This document shows, piece by piece, positions 1-4,265 of a DNA stretch of 5,856 nt. How positions within the stretch are numbered: the first letter of the stretch is position 1; each line of letters starts with the position of its first letter. Made by a program: the position numbers and the translations under genes. The notes under the pieces were generated by a model. That model had not been told where the DNA came from and searched no databases. It worked only from the letters and a program-made list of their open reading frames with translations. The stretch spans positions 1 to 5,856 of the forward strand of contig JAJDDL010000153.1 of the NCBI GenBank assembly GCA_029260335.1, read 5' to 3'. Origin of the DNA: Phycisphaerales bacterium (lineage in GTDB: Bacteria > Planctomycetota > Phycisphaerae > Phycisphaerales > UBA1924).

Positions 1-501
1 GTAGTCGTTGATGAGCACGCACAGGAGCTTGCGATCGTGCGGGATCACAGGCAGGCCCAGATGATCGGCGAATCGGAAGAACTCGTGGCGGGTTCGCTCG
101 AGGATGCTCGATTTGTTGCGGGTCCAGGAGCTCTCACAATCGCTCAGGACGATGAAGTGGCGCGTTTCATACCGGCGGAACTGGTCGCCGAGCAAGCCAA
201 GAGTCTCCGAGACGGCCTTCTCATCGATGCTCAGGCGAAAGCCGCGTGCAGAGTGCAGCTCACGCAGGCGTCTTGCCACGGTGTGGCGATTGGGTTCCAC
301 CAACCAGGCGCTGCGGAGGAAGCCGTCGGCTTCGACGAGCCGGCCCTCGCTCCAGGCTCTGAGCCCGAGTTCCATGGGCGAGTTGGTGGCCATGGTTTTC
401 GCGGCGTCTGCGGCCTTGGGCCGTCCGGTAAAGACCGCTGCGGTCGTTGCTGCAACGGCCAATAAAATCCCTGCGCGCTTGAGCTGTGTGCGAAGTTCCA
501 T
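1..501 (-). CDS. Exported TPR/DUF1570-like peptidase-family protein, N-terminal part (C-terminus beyond left edge)
   Basis: The frame is open for 167 codons from ATG at 501-499 to the window edge with no stop, so only the N-terminal part is visible. The start is supported by a GGAGGG ribosome-binding site (508-513) six bases upstream. Residues 1-33 form a signal peptide: basic start (R4, K8, R9), hydrophobic stretch GILLAVAATTAAVF, then an Ala-rich cleavage area. Residues 43-72 (MELGLRAWSEGRLVEADGFL and following) look like one TPR-type helix pair. Residues 111-167 (YETRHFIVLSD, then ILERTRHEFFRFADHLGLP and LLCVLINDY) match the opening of planctomycete DUF1570/peptidase MA-like domains. In those the zinc-binding HExxH motif comes later, here outside the window, so catalytic activity cannot be judged. 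An exported metallopeptidase is an inference. The gene is divergent from the Cap15-like gene. Confidence 0.72.
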   Translation of the reverse strand, partial: MELRTQLKRAGILLAVAATTAAVFTGRPKAADAAKTMATNSPMELGLRAWSEGRLVEADGFLRSAWLVEPNRHTVARRLRELHSARGFRLSIDEKAVSETLGLLGDQFRRYETRHFIVLSDCESSWTRNKSSILERTRHEFFRFADHLGLPVIPHDRKLLCVLINDY

Positions 502-740
502 CTGCTGCCCTCCGCAGGACAGATCGGCTGCACAGTCCGGCAACTGGCTCAATCATGTGCTCCGGCTTGCCGATCAACTCAGTCTGGGGTGATCGTGCAA
601 GCGAGGACAAGCAACGAGTCGCATTCTGGGACCGATCGCGGGCATGCGCGGCCGTCTGGAGAAGATGGGTTGGCTCGATTGCTGGCACCGCCGGCAAACG
701 ATTCCCACATTGAAAGTGGGCGAGCCTTTGGAGGTGTTCC
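502..740. promoter_or_regulatory. Divergent intergenic region between the DUF1570-like and Cap15-like genes
   Basis: This 239-bp stretch separates two divergent starts and must hold the promoters of both genes. Each end carries a clear ribosome-binding site: GGAGGG on the minus strand (508-513) and GGAGGT on the plus strand (730-735), each six bases from its ATG. A small hairpin, CCCAC (704-708) with GTGGG (716-720) around a 7-nt loop, ends ten bases before the plus-strand ribosome-binding site. I see no convincing -35/-10 pair on either strand, no convincing small gene, and no tRNA-like or riboswitch-like structure. Confidence 0.4.
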
Positions 741-1430
741 ATGAACGATCGGCATAAGTCCGCGGCACTTGTCATCTTGATCATGCTTGCCATTGTGTCG
801 CTCTTCATCCCCGGCACAGTGGACCTGCATCCCATCCTCTTCAGCGCCCTCTTCTGGCTTGGCGCGATCGGGATGTTCACCTGGATGGCCTTTGACAAGA
901 GGATCTGGCGTACCAAGTCCATGCTCAAGACTTGGGTGGACCGCCCAGACCTCTACGGCACATGGGGCGCAACGCTCCGCTCGAACTGGACCGACCCGAC
1001 CACCGGCAAGACCCTGCAAGCCATCGAGGCCTACATGGTCATCAAGCAGACCTTTGGATCGATCCGGATGCGACTGCTCACGAGCGAGTCCTCGTCAGAA
1101 GTCCTCGGCGCGAGCGTGCTCTCGGCCGGCAATGGCAAGTACCGCATCGCCGCGATCTACCGGAGCAACACCAAGCAAGGTCGCGAGAGCGGGCACACGG
1201 GGATGATGGTCCTCGAGGTGCTCTCCAAGCGGCCTAAGAGGCTCAGCGGTCGCTACTCCACGGATCGTGGCACCGAGGGCGAGATCGAGATGCACGGTCG
1301 CTCGCGGACCTTGTTCCCCAACTTCCGTGAGGCTCGTGAGGCCTTCCTCAAGAGCAAGGCCAAGACCGAGGCGTTGGCGCCCAGCAAGAGCCTGGGTGCG
1401 GTGATTCCCGGCGAGCGTCAAGCCGCGTAG
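741..1430 (+). CDS. Cap15-like (S-2TMbeta) membrane protein, putative cyclic-dinucleotide-sensing effector
   Basis: The product has 229 residues. ATG 741 follows GGAGGT (730-735) at six bases. Two membrane helices (about 8-24 and 31-51) lead through a basic linker (K53 to K63) into a beta-rich domain, about 69-186. Its motifs fit the Cap15 cyclic-dinucleotide receptor family: PDLYGTWGATLRSNW (69-83), VIKQTFGSIRMRLLTSESSS (100-119), AAIYRSN (137-143), GHTGMMVLEV (151-160) and LSGRYSTDRGTEGEIEM (168-184). In characterised members of CBASS antiphage systems, the beta-barrel binds a nucleotide signal made by a CD-NTase, and the TM segments then oligomerise and disrupt the inner membrane. Residues 187-229 are a charged tail outside the core domain. 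No CD-NTase adjoins it: the left neighbour is divergent and the right is convergent, so it is probably monocistronic. Family assignment is by remembered motif pattern; the defence role is inference. Confidence 0.82.
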   Translation: MNDRHKSAALVILIMLAIVSLFIPGTVDLHPILFSALFWLGAIGMFTWMAFDKRIWRTKSMLKTWVDRPDLYGTWGATLRSNWTDPTTGKTLQAIEAYMVIKQTFGSIRMRLLTSESSSEVLGASVLSAGNGKYRIAAIYRSNTKQGRESGHTGMMVLEVLSKRPKRLSGRYSTDRGTEGEIEMHGRSRTLFPNFREAREAFLKSKAKTEALAPSKSLGAVIPGERQAA

Positions 1431-1448
1431 AAGCAGGGCGGCTCGACG
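1416..1448. terminator. Inverted repeat between convergent genes, possible bidirectional transcription stop
   Basis: CGTC-A-AGCCGC (1416-1426) pairs with GCGGCT-C-GACG (1438-1448) around an 11-nt loop, giving ten base pairs interrupted by one A-C mismatch. It spans the TAG of the Cap15-like gene and lies just before the stop of the convergent dockerin-like gene, in a gap of only 22 bp. There is no T-run on either side, so it is not a textbook intrinsic terminator. A structural stop serving both directions is an inference from its position. Confidence 0.3.
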
Positions 1449-1452
1449 GTGC

Positions 1453-2802
1453 TTAGCGAGTTGCGAACAGATCAAGGTACGCGAAGAAGTCGGCGGCGTC
1501 GATGGAGCCGTTCGAGGTAATATCCGCGTCATCTGCGCCCGCAGCGAAGTAGTCCAGATAGCCAAAGAAGTCCTCGGCGTCGACGTTTCCGCTGCTATCG
1601 ATGTCGGCGGGGTGGAACGCGAGCATCCCTAGCACGCTTTGATAGTCATTCCCATCGATCAGATCCGATGCATCCACATCGGCGTAGATGTCGTAGTCGT
1701 TGTTCAACGGCGTGCGTCCCTGCAACGCGAGCACCAGCCACGCATCTTTGCGATCGATCACATGATCGTGATTGGAATCCGGCGGATCGGTCGGATCCGT
1801 CGCGATGACCTCGAATGTCGCGCGGATCTCGCTCCCAGCCGCGATCACGTCGGGCGCGTCCAGCCATTCGAACCAGACGTTGAGTGAGTCGTCGTTGGGA
1901 TTCAGCGTCTGGGCGAGGAATCCCTGGATGCCGACGCGCTTGGCGGATCCCTCGAGTGAGAGAAGCCGGAGTTCGATGGTGGGGCTGCCGGGATTCCAAG
2001 TGCCAAGCGTGTCTTTGAATAGCACGACCGCGTCGCCCACGCCGAGCTCCGGCGGCTGGTTGAACAGGTGCCGAGGGCGATTGCCATCGTCGATGGCAAC
2101 GGTCCATGGCACTCCCGCTCGCTCGATTGAGAGATACCGAGCGTCGTAGACCCCGAGCGTTGCGTCTGCAAGCATGCTGCTCAGCCAGCACAAGCGAAAC
2201 GCGTCGAATCCCTCGCTCCCGTTCGCCAGATCCAGCGGCTGATCGGCGCGCCACTCGAAGTCGATCGTGAACCGAGTCTGCCCGATCTCCTGGTCACGCG
2301 AGCTGCGGGTCGAACTCACTGTGGCCTGGGCTCCATATCGCCCGCTGCCGCTGATCTGCAGCACGTCCGCGATGTGCTTGGCATCTGCTCGCTCCAACTC
2401 CGGCACGATGTCGATCGGTTGGCCCTGCACGCGATACCCCGGTTGGGAGACGATGGAAGTCCCGATCGAGCCGGTCGTGCCATCCTCCTGTTGGACGAGT
2501 GGGCGGACGTAGCCATTGGCGATGATGTCGGCGAGCGTGAGCGGAAAGCTGTTGGTGCCGGGCACTCGATCGAAGCACTCGACGATGTCGAAGAGCTGGA
2601 CCCCATCGCCCACCCGCTGGCCGTCGTAGAACAGGGGGATGGACGGTTCCTGGACGCCCTGGTTCTGGATCGCCCAGAGGGCGTGCTCGCCGTCGTCGAA
2701 GAATCGGACGGCCTGGGCAAACACCGAACCGGCGGGTGCCCCGGCGAGAAAGGCGCCGCCGATCGCCGCATGGAAACTTCTCTCTCTCAGCGTCAGGGCC
2801 AT
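1453..2802 (-). CDS. Exported protein with C-terminal dockerin-like EF-hand loops
   Basis: The product has 449 residues. ATG 2802-2800 is chosen because it begins a clear signal peptide (residues 1-29 or 31; hydrophobic AAIGGAFLAGAPAGSVFA, cleavage near VFA-QA) and has GAGGT (2814-2818) 11 bases upstream. The frame stays open 85 codons further upstream, but that stretch overlaps the divergent lipoprotein gene and has no export signal. Residues about 32-330 are a beta-rich region I do not recognise. The C-terminus has four EF-hand-like calcium loops: DSNHDHVIDRKD (342-353), DVDASDLIDGND (375-386), DIDSSGNVDAED (400-411) and DITSNGSIDAAD (427-438). The last two are each followed by DFF-YLD-FA helices, as in planctomycete GC-type dockerin-anchored proteins. 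That tail probably mediates calcium-dependent attachment or export sorting. No catalytic motif is visible. It converges on the Cap15-like gene. Confidence 0.85.
   Translation of the reverse strand: MALTLRERSFHAAIGGAFLAGAPAGSVFAQAVRFFDDGEHALWAIQNQGVQEPSIPLFYDGQRVGDGVQLFDIVECFDRVPGTNSFPLTLADIIANGYVRPLVQQEDGTTGSIGTSIVSQPGYRVQGQPIDIVPELERADAKHIADVLQISGSGRYGAQATVSSTRSSRDQEIGQTRFTIDFEWRADQPLDLANGSEGFDAFRLCWLSSMLADATLGVYDARYLSIERAGVPWTVAIDDGNRPRHLFNQPPELGVGDAVVLFKDTLGTWNPGSPTIELRLLSLEGSAKRVGIQGFLAQTLNPNDDSLNVWFEWLDAPDVIAAGSEIRATFEVIATDPTDPPDSNHDHVIDRKDAWLVLALQGRTPLNNDYDIYADVDASDLIDGNDYQSVLGMLAFHPADIDSSGNVDAEDFFGYLDYFAAGADDADITSNGSIDAADFFAYLDLFATR
1459..1605 (-). repeat. Tandem dockerin-like EF-hand units within the exported protein
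   Basis: Two copies of a 27-residue unit sit in tandem at the protein C-terminus: a calcium loop ending in D, then DFFGYLDYFA (residues 411-420) and DFFAYLDLFA (residues 438-447). Ligand positions 1, 9 and 12 are Asp in both. Position 3 is Asp in the first copy and Thr in the second, so the last loop may bind calcium more weakly. The copies resemble each other at DNA level too (around 1555-1592 and 1474-1511), consistent with an internal duplication. Confidence 0.7.
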
Positions 2803-2854
2803 CTGTGCACAATACCTCAACGAATCGGCGTCACAATGCCGAGTTGAGAAAGTG
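2803..2854. promoter_or_regulatory. Short divergent intergenic gap
   Basis: Only 52 bp separate the start of the dockerin-like gene (minus) from that of the lipoprotein gene (plus). The minus-strand gene has GAGGT at 2814-2818; the plus-strand gene has only a weak GAG (2846-2848) before its ATG. Two full promoters with leaders hardly fit, so at least one promoter probably lies inside the opposite gene's 5' end or the transcripts have very short leaders. A TTGACA at 2862-2867 lies inside the lipoprotein gene and has no matching -10. Confidence 0.4.
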
Positions 2855-4117
2855 ATGCGGATTGACAGCCAACGCAACTGGCTCTGGGCGACTGCCGCCA
2901 TTCTCGGGCTCATGTTCCCCTTTTTCGCTTCTTGCGGCGTGGGCACCGTCACCGATCGGCCACCCCAGGCGACGCCACCGAGCCGCCATTTCGTGGGGCT
3001 CTGGATCACACGCTGGGACACCCGGGACGAGGCGGGCGTGGTGGAGGCGATCGCCAACGCGTCAGAGCTTGGCGTGACCGACGTCTTCTGGCAGGTTCGG
3101 GGCTCGGCCGACGCGTACTACGCCGGGGCTCGAGAGCCTTGGGGCGAGTGGCTGTTGGGTGAGGGCAGCCGGCGGATCCCGCAGTATGACCCGCTCGCCG
3201 TCGCGTTGCGCGAGGCCCACGCCCATGGCATGCGTCTGCACGCCTGGGTCAATGTCATGCCCTTGTGGCGTGGCAAAGAGTTGCCTCGTGACAACTCCCA
3301 TGCTCTGCATACTCATCCCGACTGGCGGATGCGAAACGCACGCGGCACGCCCGAATCGCTCGGTGATGGCTACGTCATCGCCAACCCCGTGCTTGAAGAT
3401 GTCCATGATCACGTCGTTGGTGTGTGCAAGGACATCGTCTCTCGCTATCGGGTGGATGGTCTGCACCTGGACTACATCCGCTTTGCGCCAGGGCTCAACG
3501 ACACACCGATGGGCTTTCCGCTCGATGTCGCGACCATCTCACAGTTCGAGCGAACGGTGGGGCCGCAGGATTTGCAGACTCCCAGGGGTCAGAGCGCGTT
3601 CCGTGGCTGGATCCGCGATCGCATCACGACGCTTGTGCGCAGGATCGGTCGCGAAGCGAAGGCCGTCTCGCCCAGGATCGAGTATTCCGCGGCGGTGTGG
3701 CGTCATCCGGACATCGGGCGCGAGAGCTATCTGCAGGATGGCTCGCGATGGCTGAGCGAGGGCATCATCGATCGCGCGATTCCCATGATCTACACCGAGC
3801 TTGAATCGCAGGTCAGCCAGGACTGGGCGGCGTGGCGATCGGCAACCGGTACCCGACAGGGCCAGCTCACCGTCGGCCTGGGTGTCTACAAGCACCAGGC
3901 GGGTGAGACCGCTGAGCAGCTCGCGCTGACGACGGGCTCCAACGGCATATGCCTGTTCGGCTACTCGTCGCTCTACGAGAGCACCGATCCGTTCCAGGAT
4001 CGATCGGCCGAGGCGAGCGAGCTCCGAGCCAGCCGTCGGGCTTCCTTGCAAGGTCTGATTTCTGGGCTCCGAACGCTCGCGAGTTACGGGACGGGGATCG
4101 ACTCTCAAGATCCCTAG
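2855..4117 (+). CDS. GHL10-family glycosyl hydrolase-like lipoprotein
   Basis: The product has 420 residues. Residues 9-27 form a lipoprotein-type signal (hydrophobic WLWATAAILGLMFPFFAS, then C27); the lipobox FAS-C has Phe at -3, which is slightly unusual. The catalytic-barrel motifs of the GHL10 family (formerly DUF187) are in order: GLWITRWDTRDE (48-59), QVRGSADAYYAGAREPWGEW (80-99), YDPLAVALREAHAHGMRLHA (111-130) with WVN next, and YRVDGLHLDYIRF (198-210). Family knowledge: GHL10 members include E. coli DigH, an outer-membrane lipoprotein that cuts peptidoglycan glycan strands lacking stem peptides. D206 and its neighbours lie at the strand end where acidic active-site residues occur in such barrels. 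The substrate here is unknown; peptidoglycan or another envelope polysaccharide is likely. ATG 2855 has a weak ribosome-binding site (GAG, 2846-2848), and GTG 2852 is possible. It is divergent from the dockerin-like gene and 148 bp before the protease gene. Confidence 0.88.
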   Translation: MRIDSQRNWLWATAAILGLMFPFFASCGVGTVTDRPPQATPPSRHFVGLWITRWDTRDEAGVVEAIANASELGVTDVFWQVRGSADAYYAGAREPWGEWLLGEGSRRIPQYDPLAVALREAHAHGMRLHAWVNVMPLWRGKELPRDNSHALHTHPDWRMRNARGTPESLGDGYVIANPVLEDVHDHVVGVCKDIVSRYRVDGLHLDYIRFAPGLNDTPMGFPLDVATISQFERTVGPQDLQTPRGQSAFRGWIRDRITTLVRRIGREAKAVSPRIEYSAAVWRHPDIGRESYLQDGSRWLSEGIIDRAIPMIYTELESQVSQDWAAWRSATGTRQGQLTVGLGVYKHQAGETAEQLALTTGSNGICLFGYSSLYESTDPFQDRSAEASELRASRRASLQGLISGLRTLASYGTGIDSQDP

Positions 4118-4265
4118 CTCGCGGAATTTCTCGTCGTTTTTTCGCGAAAACCCTATAACTCGCTCAGATTCGTGCCAATCGCACCGGCGTGTCTGCTATT
4201 GTCACGCCACACAGAACCAGGCCTCTTGGGGGCGGCCGCCGAGAAAGTTTTGAAGGAGACGACAG
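4118..4265. promoter_or_regulatory. Intergenic leader before the protease gene, with small palindromes
   Basis: This 148-bp gap holds several small symmetric elements. TCGCGGAA (4119-4126) pairs with TTTCGCGA (4140-4147, one G-T wobble) just after the lipoprotein stop; it may end that transcript, though no T-run follows. A perfect 12-bp palindrome, TTTTCGCGAAAA, lies at 4139-4150. TATAAC (4154-4159) resembles a -10 box but lacks a good -35. GGCGTG (4186-4191) pairs with CACGCC (4203-4208), and GGCGGCCGCC (4231-4240) is a 10-bp palindrome. Each could be chance. Separate transcription of the protease is plausible but unproven. Confidence 0.3.
4253..4259 (+). promoter_or_regulatory. Strong ribosome-binding site that fixes the TTG start of the protease
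   Basis: AAGGAGA lies six bases before TTG 4266. An in-frame TGA at 4251-4253 excludes any start further upstream. The first in-frame ATG downstream (codon 53) falls inside the prodomain, which would remove the signal peptide. TTG is therefore the only sensible start. Confidence 0.75.

Noticed and set aside
704..720. CCCAC/GTGGG hairpin as an operator or riboswitch upstream of the Cap15-like gene.
   Set aside because: Five base pairs around a 7-nt loop are expected by chance in GC-rich DNA, and no conserved riboswitch core is present.
260..928. A 222-codon minus-strand open frame covering the first divergent gap and parts of both flanking genes.
   Set aside because: It conflicts with two better-supported genes that have ribosome-binding sites and clear N-terminal signals or TM helices, and its translation lacks domain features.
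2639..2854. N-terminal extension of the GHL10 lipoprotein to an ATG at 2639.
   Set aside because: It overlaps the opposite gene's 5' end and places 72 non-signal residues before a clear lipoprotein signal; the start at 2855 is preferred.
2803..3057. N-terminal extension of the dockerin-like protein to an upstream ATG at 3057.
   Set aside because: It would overlap about 200 bp of the divergent lipoprotein gene and bury the signal peptide. The ATG at 2802 begins a proper signal peptide.
3539..4108. A 189-codon antisense open frame within the GHL10 gene.
   Set aside because: It is a shadow of the GHL10 gene, low in complexity and rich in arginine, with no family motif.
4199..4204. TTGTCA as a -35 box for the protease.
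   Set aside because: No -10-like sequence occurs 16-18 bases downstream, and the hexamer falls within the loop and 3' arm of a small inverted repeat.
4231..4240. GGCGGCCGCC palindrome as a regulatory site.
   Set aside because: A short all-GC palindrome (containing a NotI site) is easily explained by base composition.
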